Assembly (NCBI GenBank): GCA_963740205.1
Contig: CAVUDD010000004.1
Span: 62,001 to 126,000, forward strand
Direction of reading: 5' to 3'
Length of the DNA: 64,000 nt
Origin: UBA2137 sp963740205
Lineage (GTDB): Bacteria > Pseudomonadota > Alphaproteobacteria > Micavibrionales > Micavibrionaceae
Part shown: one piece after another, positions 1-9,139 of the stretch
Layout of the letters: each line of letters starts with the position of its first letter
Position numbering within the stretch: the stretch's first letter is position 1
Translations under genes and position numbers: made by a program
Notes under the pieces: model-generated
What the model saw: only the letters and a program-made list of their open reading frames with translations
Database searches by the model: none
Told to the model about the DNA's origin: nothing

Positions 1-102
1 CCATCCTTTTCTTAATTCAGACTAAACTCTCTTACCCTTAGGATCTGCATAACCCTTTATTAAGGAGAGACATTACATGTCTGGGAAATTCTAGTGTAAC
101 AA

Positions 103-501
103 TTAAGCTTGTGATTCTGCAAATTCGTTTGCATTAAAATCGTCAACAACCTGTTGCAAGTTTGTGCGGATGTCTTTTGTCAAAGGCGCAAATTGCATTC
201 CAATTGTGTCGGCTGTTTTGCGGACAATAGTACCCATATGTTGAATAGCCACGATTTGATCGCGTAATTTGAATTTCATTGTAACTGGTAATTGTTGACC
301 AAGAGCATAAGTTCTAAAGTCACCAAAGACGCGTAATCCGCCCATTGACCAATCCTGTACAGGATAGTTTTGACCATCAACCTCAGAGATACAACGATCC
401 GCTGTACGGCGTGCGTAGGCGCGCTTGTTTTGATATGTGATTTCTTCCGGTTCAGGTAAATCTGCCATTGCCGCGCTTCTTCCTAATATATTTTCAAACA
501 T
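103..501 (-). CDS. PilZ-domain protein (putative c-di-GMP binding)
   Basis: A 132-residue protein made almost entirely of one PilZ domain. An arginine-rich stretch near residues 27-36 (RAYARR...R) supplies the RxxxR half of the cyclic-di-GMP site. The D-W-S-M-G-G motif near residues 50-55 matches the (D/N)xSxxG half, and the rest has the alternating beta pattern of the fold. PilZ proteins bind c-di-GMP and act on motility, polysaccharide or surface machinery; the target cannot be told here. There is no signal peptide or membrane segment, so it is probably cytoplasmic. It stands alone and is transcribed away from the phage-like module. The family call is firm; ligand binding is inferred from the motif. 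Confidence 0.88.
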   Translation of the reverse strand: MFENILGRSAAMADLPEPEEITYQNKRAYARRTADRCISEVDGQNYPVQDWSMGGLRVFGDFRTYALGQQLPVTMKFKLRDQIVAIQHMGTIVRKTADTIGMQFAPLTKDIRTNLQQVVDDFNANEFAESQA

Positions 502-657
502 CGTGTGCTTCCTATTCTCTCTGGCTTTTTATAATTATTGATACTGGCTAGCACACCCTCGTATCTTTTAACTTACGTAAATATAAGGATTTGAGCCAAT
601 TTTTCAAGGAAAAAGCACATCTGGGGCTTAAATATGCACATTCTTTGAAAATAACAC

Positions 658-686
658 TTGACAACATAGGAAATAAATCCTAAATA
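658..686 (+). promoter_or_regulatory. Candidate sigma-70 promoter upstream of the phage-like module
   Basis: TTGACA at 658-663 is followed after exactly 17 bases by TAAATA at 681-686. A 5-bp inverted repeat (TAGGA/TCCTA, 667-682) sits in the spacer and -10, as an operator would. It is the best promoter match in the 377-base gene-free stretch 502-878 and would give a leader of about 190 bases before the capsid gene. Inverted repeat GTATCC/GGATAC at 708-729 lies in that leader. I see nothing else in the gap except the upstream region of the PilZ gene on the other strand. Confidence 0.4.
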
Positions 687-878
687 TTATTCATCAAGGC
701 CACAAATGTATCCTTATTAAGCGGGATACTAAGATGGTCTTTTTTCATTTTCAGGACAACGAGCCATTTCGCCCTGAAGTTTTATTTCCGCAAACATTGC
801 CGCGTTTTTCAAACCGATAACTTTCGTTATGTGGAACATTTTTTTCATCAACTTTTTTAAACATGAAAGAGGTTCTTC

Positions 879-1706
879 ATGGCTACAACTATTTCCGAAG
901 CGTTCGTTAAACAATTCGAGCGCGAGGTTCATAAATCCTACCAACGTATGGGTTCCAAATTAAAAGGCACAGTTCGTTTTATCAATGATGTGAAAGGTTC
1001 GACCGCAGTCTTTCAAAAGGTCGGTAAAGGAACTGCATCAACGAAATCAACACATGGGATGGTTCCTGTGATGAATTTGGCGCATTCCACAATTGAATGT
1101 GAGTTAAGTGATTATTATGCAGGTGATTGGGTTGATAAACTGGACGAGCTTAAAATCAATATTGATGAACGTCAGGTGATTGCAAATGCAGGTGCCTATG
1201 CACTTGGTCGCAAGACAGATGATTTGATTATTAATGCTATGGCATCTTCATCCACCAACATCATTACCGACAGCGCTAGCGGTCTAACAAAGGCCAAGGT
1301 TCTTGAAGCGTTTGAAATTCTGGGTGAGGGCGATGTACCAGATGATGGTCAGCGCTTTGCTGTTATAGGCTATAAACAATGGTCTGATTTATTGGCGATA
1401 GAGGAGTTTTCATCTGCTGATTATGTCGGCGTAGAGGGGCTTCCTTATAAAGGTCTTCAAACCAAACAATGGTTGGGTATCAACTTCATTCCGCATTCTG
1501 GTTTGCCCGATGATGGCGCGGGTGTGCGTTCCTGTTTCTTTTATCACAAGACAGCCATTGGTCAGGCATCTGGTTCGGATGTTCAAACCGATATCACATG
1601 GCATGGTGATCGCGCAGCACACTTCATCAATAACATGATGAGCCAAGGTGCAAGCCTGATTGATGATGCGGGGATTGTCACTGTCCAATGTGATGAGTCA
1701 GCGTAA
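879..1706 (+). CDS. Phage major capsid protein (podovirus type)
   Basis: A 275-residue protein with the features of major capsid proteins from podovirus-like phages of alphaproteobacteria: a basic N-terminal arm, then a mixed alpha/beta body including the region around residues 80-120 (DWVDKLDEL, then an ALGRKTDDLI segment) and a C-terminal half with FFYHKTAIG near residue 220. Its position at the head of the morphogenesis genes, directly before the tail tubular genes, supports the call. The start follows a purine-rich GAAAGAGG ribosome site. Neither a portal nor a scaffold gene precedes it, which is unusual because both normally lie upstream of the capsid gene in T7-like phages. An HK97-type fold is inferred, not seen. 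Confidence 0.82.
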   Translation: MATTISEAFVKQFEREVHKSYQRMGSKLKGTVRFINDVKGSTAVFQKVGKGTASTKSTHGMVPVMNLAHSTIECELSDYYAGDWVDKLDELKINIDERQVIANAGAYALGRKTDDLIINAMASSSTNIITDSASGLTKAKVLEAFEILGEGDVPDDGQRFAVIGYKQWSDLLAIEEFSSADYVGVEGLPYKGLQTKQWLGINFIPHSGLPDDGAGVRSCFFYHKTAIGQASGSDVQTDITWHGDRAAHFINNMMSQGASLIDDAGIVTVQCDESA

Positions 1707-1743
1707 ATCCAACAATAAATTCTAACGAAAAGGAGACCAATCA

Positions 1744-1983
1744 ATGGCTTTTCAAACCAGTGATTTGAGTGTGTTGGCCTATGCCAATAATTTCACCCTA
1801 TGGCACTATGCAACGTCCGATGACGCTGTAACTGGCGCTGGATATTTTAATAGCGCAACAGAAATGCTGCGCCCGAACGATCTAATTATTTCGAATGTCG
1901 ATACGGACGGCACGCCTGCAACAGTGTTCTACATTGTCACCGCAAATGATGGCGCCAATGTCACTGTGACAGCCTATTCTTAA
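1744..1983 (+). CDS. Small phage protein following the capsid gene (possible head decoration)
   Basis: A 79-residue protein with a strong AAGGAG ribosome site. Its sequence (YANNFTLWHYATSD near residues 13-26, then an LRPNDLIIS segment and a beta-rich tail) resembles small conserved proteins that directly follow major capsid genes in podovirus-like phages and prophages. No enzyme motif is present. A role as a capsid decoration or head-completion protein is inferred from position only. It is separated from the next gene by a strong terminator, so it probably shares the capsid transcript. Confidence 0.6.
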   Translation: MAFQTSDLSVLAYANNFTLWHYATSDDAVTGAGYFNSATEMLRPNDLIISNVDTDGTPATVFYIVTANDGANVTVTAYS

Positions 1984-2021
1984 AGGTCTGTAGCAGTTCC
2001 TGCGTGAACGCGTAATCGATA

Positions 2022-2111
2022 AGGGGTTATCCCAATCTTTATAAGAAGCCGAAAAATCTATGTCCTTCTGTTCCCCAAGAGTTTTTCGGCGGGGTAACCC
2101 CTCCCTTTTTT
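2022..2111 (+). terminator. Nested-stem intrinsic terminator between capsid and tail genes
   Basis: An inner perfect 9-bp stem (GCCGAAAAA at 2048-2056 with TTTTTCGGC at 2082-2090) sits inside an outer stem (AGGGGTTATCCC at 2022-2033 with GGGTAACCCCT at 2092-2102). Six T residues follow at 2106-2111. It lies just after the capsid and its small companion gene and just before the gp11-like gene. Phage T7 carries its late terminator Tphi in the same place, between genes 10 and 11, where it makes head protein more abundant than tail protein. Confidence 0.8.
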
Positions 2112-2136
2112 AATTTTAAATTTACGGAGAATTTCT

Positions 2137-2706
2137 ATGGCACTTAATGATGTTGCCTTGTGCTCGCGTGCGCTTATCCGCATAGGGGCTGCGCCTATTA
2201 CATCCTTTAATGATGGCACGGCGGAATCCGAAATCGCAGGCGCATTATTTGCGCCATGTCGGGATGCGTTGCTTTCTGCCTATGCATGGAGTTTTGCGAG
2301 CGGGCAAATAAGCCTCAATAAATTAGTTGATGTTCCTGTCGCTGATTATAACAACGCCTTTGAGCTTCCAAGTGATTTCCTGCGTGCCATTTCAGCAGGA
2401 ACAGGCGGGCGAGGTAGAGGGCTTAATTTCCGTATAGCAAATGGTCAACTCCACTGTAATTCGGACAGTGTAATTCTGAGTTATATTTTTCGTCCCGAAG
2501 AAGAGAGCTTCCCTCCATATTTTGATAACGCATTGATAGTGCGTTTGGCTGCGGAATTCACCATTCCTATTACCGAGAGCACTTCTCGTGCCGAAGGTAT
2601 GTACCGCATGGCAGAAACCGAATTCGCCCGAGCTAGACAAATTGACGCACAACAGGATAGCCCAAATCGTTTAGAGCGCTTTACGCTTATTGATGCGAGA
2701 GACTGA
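2137..2706 (+). CDS. Tail tubular protein A-like (T7 gp11 family)
   Basis: A 189-residue protein opening with the characteristic pattern ALNDVALCSRALIRIGAAPI, followed by a W-S-F-A segment near residues 51-54 and an LPSDFLRA segment near 75. This layout is typical of gp11-like tail tubular A / head-tail adaptor proteins of podoviruses. The protein forms the gatekeeper ring between portal and tail. Ribosome site ACGGAG lies 7-12 bases upstream. It is followed directly by the gp12-like gene, as in T7. The absence of a portal gene makes its assembly partner unclear. Confidence 0.8.
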   Translation: MALNDVALCSRALIRIGAAPITSFNDGTAESEIAGALFAPCRDALLSAYAWSFASGQISLNKLVDVPVADYNNAFELPSDFLRAISAGTGGRGRGLNFRIANGQLHCNSDSVILSYIFRPEEESFPPYFDNALIVRLAAEFTIPITESTSRAEGMYRMAETEFARARQIDAQQDSPNRLERFTLIDARD

Positions 2707-2710
2707 TCTC

Positions 2711-4603
2711 ATGAAAATTAAAGACATAAAAACGAACTTCACTGCAGGTGAGGTGTCGAGGCAGTTGCTTGGTCGTGGCGATTTACGTGCCTATGCCAAC
2801 GGCGCACTGACCTTGCACAATTTATTTATTTATCCAACAGGTGGCGTGACACGTCGTGCAGGACTTGGATTTATCGATACTCTTGCAGGAAAGGGAAGGT
2901 TGATTTCGTTTGAATTTAACACACAGCAAACGTACTTGATTGCTTTGTCGGATATGCAGATTGATATTTTTCTGGAAGGCTTGAAGGTTGTAACACTAAC
3001 TGGCCCTTGGACAGAAGAGCAAATCAAACAACTGGTCTGGACGCAAAGTGCGGACACTCTTTTGCTTGTTCACCCCGATGTCCCACCCAAAAGACTTATT
3101 AGACAATCAGGTGGTTGGGTCTTGGAAGACTGGAATTTTTTCACAGATAATAACGTTATTGAACAGCCTTATTATAAATTTGCAAGTAGTGAGGCGACAC
3201 TTTCACCAAGTGGCGTGACAGGTTCAATAATACTGACATCATCAGAGAGTGTTTTTGAGAGCGGTCATGTGAACACACGTTTCCGCGTGAAAGACAAAGA
3301 AGTCGTTATCGACACGGTCAATTCACCTACAGTTGTGACATGCACGGTCATAGAAAATTTCGATGATACGGATGCAACAATTGATTGGGCAGAACAAGCC
3401 TTTTCACCTGTGCGAGGTTACCCAGCCTCTGTTGCCTTTCACCAAGATAGGCTTGTTTTGGGTGGATCGCGTGATTTGCCTAACCGACTTTGGTTTTCAA
3501 AATCAGGGGACTTATACAACTTTGATCTTGGTGAAGGATTAGATGACGAAGCCATTGAATTTGCTATTTTATCCGATCAGGTAAATACGATACGCGCTGT
3601 TTTTTCTGGCCGTCATTTACAGGTCTTCACAAGTGGTGCCGAATGGATGGTAACGGGTAATCCTTTAACGCCTGAAACTGTGCAACTGAATAGGCAAACA
3701 CGCGTTGGGTCGGTTATTGACCGTTATATTCCACCAGTGGATGTTGATGGTGCGACATTATTTGTGGCGCGTAACAAACAGGAAATTCGTGAGTTTCTTT
3801 ATACGGATATTGAGCAGGCCTATCAGGCAACTGATTTGGCATTGCTCTCTCGTCACATTATTACCTCGCCAATCGATCAGGATTTTGACCAAAGGCGCAG
3901 GCTTTTATTTATCATTCGAGAGGATGGAAAATTCGCAACGCTTACTGTTTACCGTGCCGAAAAAGTTGCCGCTTGGACGCTCCATGAAACGCAAGGTGCT
4001 GTGCAATCGGTCGCGGTTGTTGGTGATGTGGTCTACCTGCTGATTGATAGGAATGGCATTTACACAATCGAGCAATTTGATGATGACTTGTTACTGGATT
4101 CTGCCTTGACTGGTGAAGTCCCAAGTCCTGTTGCGAATTGGTCAGGTCTGAATCACTTGGAAGGGCAAAGTGTTTCAATCATTGCCGATGGAATTGTACA
4201 AGCCAGTCAAACTGTTTCGAGTGGAGTGATTACATTAGATGACCCTGCGTCCGAGGTTCAGATTGGTTTGCCTTACACGCATGTTATTGAGCCTTTGCCA
4301 CCTTCAACAATTGATGGTGCGGGGGCGGGACGTTCGGTGCGTCTTGTTGATGTGACTTTCCGTGTTGAGGAAACGGCCTCGTTAATTGTGGATGTTGGGC
4401 GTGGATTAAATCCAATCGCTCTCAAACAATTTGGTGAAGATGAAATTCTGAATTCGTCCCCGCCATTAGTGAGTGGGGATATCAGGGTGAATGCCTTTGG
4501 CTGGGCGAGCGATTTAACCAATCCGCTTTGGCGAATTGAGCAATCACAGCCCCTACCATTTACTTTGCTGTCAGTTTCGATGGAATTGAGTGTCAACGGA
4601 TAA
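2711..4603 (+). CDS. Tail tubular protein B-like (T7 gp12 family, tail nozzle)
   Basis: About 630 residues. The N-terminal pattern FTAGEVSRQLLGRGDLRAYA, then LHNLFIYPTGGVTRRAGL, is the hallmark of gp12-like tail tubular B proteins in phages and prophages. The long middle section contains the expected AFHQDRLVLGGS and an NRLWFSKSGD segment near residues 245-270. These proteins build the nozzle of the short tail. I place the start at the ATG of 2711, after the previous stop at 2706 and a GAGAGA ribosome site; in-frame TTG 2690 and ATG 2693 would overlap the gp11-like gene. The length fits the family and no frameshift was seen. Confidence 0.82.
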   Translation: MKIKDIKTNFTAGEVSRQLLGRGDLRAYANGALTLHNLFIYPTGGVTRRAGLGFIDTLAGKGRLISFEFNTQQTYLIALSDMQIDIFLEGLKVVTLTGPWTEEQIKQLVWTQSADTLLLVHPDVPPKRLIRQSGGWVLEDWNFFTDNNVIEQPYYKFASSEATLSPSGVTGSIILTSSESVFESGHVNTRFRVKDKEVVIDTVNSPTVVTCTVIENFDDTDATIDWAEQAFSPVRGYPASVAFHQDRLVLGGSRDLPNRLWFSKSGDLYNFDLGEGLDDEAIEFAILSDQVNTIRAVFSGRHLQVFTSGAEWMVTGNPLTPETVQLNRQTRVGSVIDRYIPPVDVDGATLFVARNKQEIREFLYTDIEQAYQATDLALLSRHIITSPIDQDFDQRRRLLFIIREDGKFATLTVYRAEKVAAWTLHETQGAVQSVAVVGDVVYLLIDRNGIYTIEQFDDDLLLDSALTGEVPSPVANWSGLNHLEGQSVSIIADGIVQASQTVSSGVITLDDPASEVQIGLPYTHVIEPLPPSTIDGAGAGRSVRLVDVTFRVEETASLIVDVGRGLNPIALKQFGEDEILNSSPPLVSGDIRVNAFGWASDLTNPLWRIEQSQPLPFTLLSVSMELSVNG

Positions 4604-4625
4604 AATTAATAAAGGAGAAAAGCCA

Positions 4626-5108
4626 ATGGGTTCATTTAGTAGTGCAGTGTCCACTATCAATACAGCAGTGGGTGCCTTTAATACGATTTCGCGTATTGCT
4701 CATGCAGGCGATGATGCCAAGGCTCAAGAAGTAGCCTTAAAACAGTTACAGGAAAGTCAAAACCTTCAGTATACAAATGCACGGGAAGATGCTGTTTTAC
4801 AAAAACAAACAGTACAAGCCAATGCACAAACAAGTGAACGTGAAAGACGCGAAGCCCTGAAACGTGCGGTGGCAAGGCAGCGCGCGAAGTTTGGTGGGCA
4901 GGGTATCTCAACAAATACGGGCTCTAGTGAAGCAATTTTATTAGGATTATTTGATGAAAGCGAAACGGAATTAGGCGAGCGAGAGCGTCTGGATAATCTT
5001 CGTTTTCAGACAGTTGATCAAAACCTCACACAACAGAGTAGATTGAATGTTTTGCAAGCCACGCAACTTGCAGAGCGCCAACGCTATAAAAATACGACAC
5101 TGATTTAA
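4626..5108 (+). CDS. Small virion-type phage protein (possible internal virion protein)
   Basis: A 160-residue, alanine- and glutamine-rich, largely helical protein. A short hydrophobic N-terminus is followed by charged heptad-like sequence (residues about 30-85) and a segment GGQGISTNTGSS near residue 95. Similar proteins follow the gp12-like gene in alphaproteobacterial podovirus prophages, in the position of the internal virion proteins of T7. The start at 4626 has an ideal AAGGAG site; an upstream in-frame start at 4590 would overlap the previous gene. Function as an ejected internal core protein is inferred from order and composition. Confidence 0.6.
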   Translation: MGSFSSAVSTINTAVGAFNTISRIAHAGDDAKAQEVALKQLQESQNLQYTNAREDAVLQKQTVQANAQTSERERREALKRAVARQRAKFGGQGISTNTGSSEAILLGLFDESETELGERERLDNLRFQTVDQNLTQQSRLNVLQATQLAERQRYKNTTLI

Positions 5109-5113
5109 TGTTT

Positions 5114-5205
5114 GACTGGATCGCCGCGTCAGGTTTTTCAACCTTCCTCGCGATGACGATTATGATTTTTCATTATGACGTCACTGCGAGCGAAGTGCGG
5201 CAGTC
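5114..5205. repeat. Imperfect palindromic intergenic element
   Basis: The left arm (5114-5158) and right arm (5179-5205) form an imperfect inverted repeat. TTCCTCGCGATGACG at 5144-5158 pairs with CGTCACTGCGAGCGAA at 5179-5194, and GACTG...GCCGC at 5114-5127 pairs with GCGGCAGTC at 5197-5205. A small hairpin (AGGTT/AACCT, 5131-5144) lies inside the left arm. The TGCGAGCGAAG and CCTCGC-ATGACG cores resemble dispersed palindromic elements of Rickettsiales, Holosporales and related alphaproteobacteria. It sits between two phage genes, so it probably arrived after the module was in the chromosome. No second copy was seen in this window. Confidence 0.6.
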
Positions 5206-5271
5206 TAATAAAAATACGTCATTTGTCTAAATACACAATTTAAACTCCTTAAATACAGAAAGAATTGTAAC

Positions 5272-7291
5272 ATGCCCGAGCATATCAAAATGCCCGAAAT
5301 ATTGCCGCTTGTCCGCTATTTGGCTAATGGCACAGAAACGGTCTTTACCTATCCGTTTCCAATTTTTGCCAGTGAAGATTTGCACGTTTCTTTTAATGGT
5401 GTTTTACAAAACGCTGGTTTTGATGTCAGTGATGCCGGTAACACAAACGGTGGGCAGGTGACATTTGATAGTGCGCCGTCAACGGGTACGATTGTCACAT
5501 TGGAAAGACGCTTACCATTAGAGCGTTTAACAGATTTTATTGAGGGCGGTGATTTTTCTGCGCAAGCCATTAATAACGAACTGGATTTTCTAATCGCTGC
5601 TATCCAGCAAGTTTCAGGCGATCAGACATCTATGCTCCGCTATGATAAAAATGAATCACCTGCGAATTTATCTTTGCCTTCAAAGTTCGAGAGAGCCAAT
5701 AAAGGTTTAGGGTTTGACGGTGCGGGTAATCTCGTTCCTGTATCTCTAGATGGCGCAAGTTCGTTACCTAACTTTTTAGCAGACGGGACGGGCGCGGTTT
5801 CTCGCAATACCAATGCGAAAATTGCCGATGCGATTTCAGTTAAAGATTTTGGAGCCGTTGGTGATGGGTTGACCGATGACAGTGAAGCCTTTCAACAAGC
5901 GCTCATTGCAAATGATTTTGTTTTTATTCCCAGTGGCCAGTATCTGATTTCATCCACGATTGCATTGAGCGAAGGGCAAATACTTATGGGTGCAGGGGTT
6001 TCATCTATCTTGCGTGCGAATGCGAGTGGATTTGCGCTTATAGAGTTTGTCGCAGGGAAATCCGCTTTGTCCTCTCTTAAAATCGAACAAGCAGAAACGG
6101 CGATTAAACTTTATGGACGAGACGGTTCTTGTGTTTCCAATCTTGTTTCAGATGTTGTGATTAATGATGTAGTAACAGGCATTGTTCTGGATGGGGATAT
6201 AAACACAATGCACCCATGTTATTGGAACAGATTTCGAAATGTTCTGATTGAGCAACCTTCTGAAAATGGTGTTCATCTCACAAAAAGTGGAGCGGGCGAT
6301 AAACCCTCTGCAATATTTTTGAAGTTGCCGTGTCTATTCCAATGACACAGATATTTCAGGGAATGGATTTTATGTTGAAGAGGGTGCGGGACAAAACGTA
6401 TTTCTCAATTGTAAGTCCAATGTTAAAGGCACGGCAAATGCCTGTTTCCTAATTGGATCAAATTCACAAGATACGATTATAAGTAATTTGGTAACGCTCA
6501 GCGATAATCTCGTGCCAAATGTAAAGCTTGAGGCAGGCTCGTATAATACGGTTATTTCAAACCTTCAGGCGAACAGTAACGGCGCAGCGATTTGGGATTT
6601 TAGTGGCGGGAATTACACGGCTTATAATGCAGGCTATCCATATAAGAACCGTTTGGCAAAAACCAAGGCGCTGGATATAGAAGCTAACCTTTTACGTTAT
6701 GATACTGAATACATAGATAGCACTGGGATAGTTGATATTGATTTGTCGCATTCTCTCCATCTGGTGTCGTCTTTTAATGGGGCTTTAACCATAAGACTGC
6801 CTGAGCCACTTGATGCAATTGGCGCGGAAATTACTGTTAAGAAGATTGATATTTCGTCCAATCTTGTGACCGTCACAACCATTGAGGCTAGCGGCATTGA
6901 TGGCAAAGCAATTTATCTGGCTGGACGTTATGATTATGTGACGATGGTGTCTAATGGTGCAGAATGGTTTATTACTTCGACCAACCGCCAGAGCGGAAGT
7001 GACCTTTATTATGACGGCACGGGCGTTTTAAATATCGATATGTCCGCCGATGTCTATGTGTTGTCCTCATTTAATGGAGCATTAGAGGCGCGCCTTCCAC
7101 CTGCCGATGCACCCGAGGCGATAGGGCGAAGTATAACGCTCAAAAAGACAGACCCATCGACAAATAGTGTCACTGTTACTGAACAGGGTGGGGCGGGCCC
7201 CGATCAAAGCAATCAGATATTGAGCAATCGCTATGAAGCTGTGACCGTTTTTTCTAACGGTGCCGAATGGTACGTCATTTCCAAATACTAG
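5272..7291 (+). pseudogene. Tail spike/fibre protein, T7-type N-terminus plus pectate-lyase-like fold, frameshifted
   Basis: The first part (5272 to about 6335) has a T7 gp17-like N-terminal attachment domain (residues 10-110, with the V-F-T-Y-P-F-P start) and then the KDFGAVGDGLTDD motif near residue 193 that opens pectate-lyase-type beta-helix spikes. The reading frame breaks near 6325-6345. Skipping one base continues the beta-helix (CRVYSNDTDISGNGFYVEEG) into the 6488-7291 frame. The C-terminus holds two tandem, similar domains of about 95 residues, both ending in SNGAEWF/Y. Binding or degrading a surface polysaccharide is the usual role. A single indel breaks it, either real decay or sequence error. 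Confidence 0.75.
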
Positions 7292-7314
7292 AATAAAAAT
7301 AACAGGAATTTGTT

Positions 7315-7641
7315 ATGAGTGAAAAACCTTTGCAGTCGGATGTTTCCGACTGTTTGCAAAAAGCTATTTCCAAGGCATTGGATTCTTACCATTGTTTTAT
7401 GGAACAAGATGCGCCCGAAGATGCTAAGGGGTTTACTGCTCATCACAACGCGGCCAAAGTTGCGATTGCCCATGTCGAGCTATTGCTCAAAATTGCCAAA
7501 TCATCGTCTTGTTCCAAAGATACAGAAAATAATGAAGCAGAGTTTGTAGCTTTACTAAAGGAAGCTGAGGAAGAGCTTAAGACTTATAAATCTCGTCAGG
7601 ATGTTTGGGAGCAGGAAGGCGATAATGGTGATGATGAATGA
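7315..7641 (+). CDS. Small protein before the terminase (possible small terminase subunit)
   Basis: A 108-residue, acidic, helical protein with a tail rich in Glu and Asp. It overlaps the start of the large terminase gene by four bases (ATGA), so the two are translationally coupled. Small terminase subunits usually occupy this place, but I see no clear helix-turn-helix, so that role is only a positional guess. Ribosome site CAGGAA lies just upstream. Composition is like the surrounding phage genes. It could equally be an unrelated conserved phage protein. Confidence 0.55.
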   Translation: MSEKPLQSDVSDCLQKAISKALDSYHCFMEQDAPEDAKGFTAHHNAAKVAIAHVELLLKIAKSSSCSKDTENNEAEFVALLKEAEEELKTYKSRQDVWEQEGDNGDDE

Positions 7642-9092
7642 GTTATTGTTCATTTGGGCTTTTTCTATCCATTTGGAACAAGATCCAAGGTTACCAAACA
7701 CCAGACGTGCATTTTAAAATTGCGTATTGGCTGGAACATTCTTGGATAAATGGCGATAAGCAGCTTGTACTCATGGCTTTTCGTTCGTGCGGTAAATCAA
7801 CATTGGTGGGATTATTTGTCAGTTGGTTGTTATTAAACAATCCCAATCTTCGCATTCTTATTTTGGCAGCCGAGAGTATTCTTGCCAGAAAGATGGTTTC
7901 GAACATCAGGCGCATAATAGAAAAACACCCTTTAACAAAAGGTCTGAAACCTCGTGCTCCCGAGCAATGGGGCAGTGATAGATTTACAATTGAGCGCCCA
8001 TTAGAGCTGCGAGATCCCTCTGTATTGGCACGGGGTATTACAAGTAATTTAACAGGCAGCCGTGCAGATTTTATCATTTGTGACGACGTAGAGGTGCCCA
8101 ATACCTGTGATACGAGAGCAAAGCGAGAGGAACTGCGTGAACGCTTAAGTGAGATAGACTTTATTCTTACGCAAGGGGGAACTCAGCTCTATGTAGGGAC
8201 ACCACATACATACGAAACGATATACAATGATAATCCTGAAGAGTTTTTAGAAGGGTTTAACTTTCTTAAGGTTCCCGTGCTGGATAAGGATTTAAGAACG
8301 GTGTGGCCCCAAAAGTTCACCGAGAAGGCACTTGTTAAGTTAAAAGAAAAGTCAGGGCCAAATCGTTTTGACGCACAGATGATGTTAAAGCCAGTCAATA
8401 TCATCGACAGTCGTCTCGATTTTTCACGGTTTCAACCATATGAGGGCCATTTAGATTATAGTGAGTCACAGACTTTACCTATTTTAAAACTTAATGGTGT
8501 GCGCCTTATATCGTCATCGGCTTGGTGGGATCCTGCTTTTGGCTCTGAAAAAGGGGATGGAAGCGTGGTCGCAATACTGTTTACAGGCGAAGATGATAAT
8601 TTATATGTACATGACGTGTCGTATATAAAAAATTTACTTGAAAAAAATCAGGACGAAGCTACGCATCAATGCCAAGAAATTTGCAAATTAGTCAGGCAAT
8701 TTTATTTGCCCTCAATTACACTTGAAACTAATGGAATAGGTAAGTTTTTACCTGCAATATTGCGCCGTGAAATTGCCAAAGCAGGCCTAAATTGTGCTGT
8801 GAGAGAGGTTGCCAATCACCGCCCTAAAGATTTACGCATATTAGAGGCATTGGATGCGCCACTTGCAGCAAACATGCTGTATCTTAACAAGAAAATTTAC
8901 GATACGCCTTTCCCATCAGAGGTGCGCGAGTGGCGGCCAAACAGTCCAAGAAACCGTGACGATGGCCTGGATGCCTTGGCAGGAGCACTTTCGCAAGAAT
9001 CCGTACGGCTTAAAAGGCATTTATCCACAGGTACAAAGCCAAGTTGGATGCATAAGAACAATCCTTATTCAGCAAAAACAATAATCGAATAA
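7638..9092 (+). CDS. Phage terminase large subunit
   Basis: A 484-residue DNA-packaging motor. The ATPase half shows a Walker A-type FRSCGKST near residues 48-55, preceded by LMAF, and a Walker B-like DFIICDDVEV near residues 147-156. The C-terminal nuclease half carries WWDPAFG and GDGSVVAIL near residues 295-313 and a second acidic cluster (NRDDGLDALAGA) near 445. These are the expected positions for a TerL ATPase-nuclease. It normally docks on the portal, which is missing from this cluster. The gene is intact, with no frameshift. It lies after the tail genes, which resembles the T7 arrangement (gene 19 late in the map). Confidence 0.85.
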   Translation: MSYCSFGLFLSIWNKIQGYQTPDVHFKIAYWLEHSWINGDKQLVLMAFRSCGKSTLVGLFVSWLLLNNPNLRILILAAESILARKMVSNIRRIIEKHPLTKGLKPRAPEQWGSDRFTIERPLELRDPSVLARGITSNLTGSRADFIICDDVEVPNTCDTRAKREELRERLSEIDFILTQGGTQLYVGTPHTYETIYNDNPEEFLEGFNFLKVPVLDKDLRTVWPQKFTEKALVKLKEKSGPNRFDAQMMLKPVNIIDSRLDFSRFQPYEGHLDYSESQTLPILKLNGVRLISSSAWWDPAFGSEKGDGSVVAILFTGEDDNLYVHDVSYIKNLLEKNQDEATHQCQEICKLVRQFYLPSITLETNGIGKFLPAILRREIAKAGLNCAVREVANHRPKDLRILEALDAPLAANMLYLNKKIYDTPFPSEVREWRPNSPRNRDDGLDALAGALSQESVRLKRHLSTGTKPSWMHKNNPYSAKTIIE

Positions 9093-9139
9093 TAATTTAA
9101 ATTTCCACATACTTATACACATACAGGAAAGGCGAAGAA

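Noticed and set aside
729..944. Minus-strand open frame before and within the capsid gene
   Set aside because: It overlaps the capsid start, has no ribosome site and no recognisable product; it is a shadow frame.
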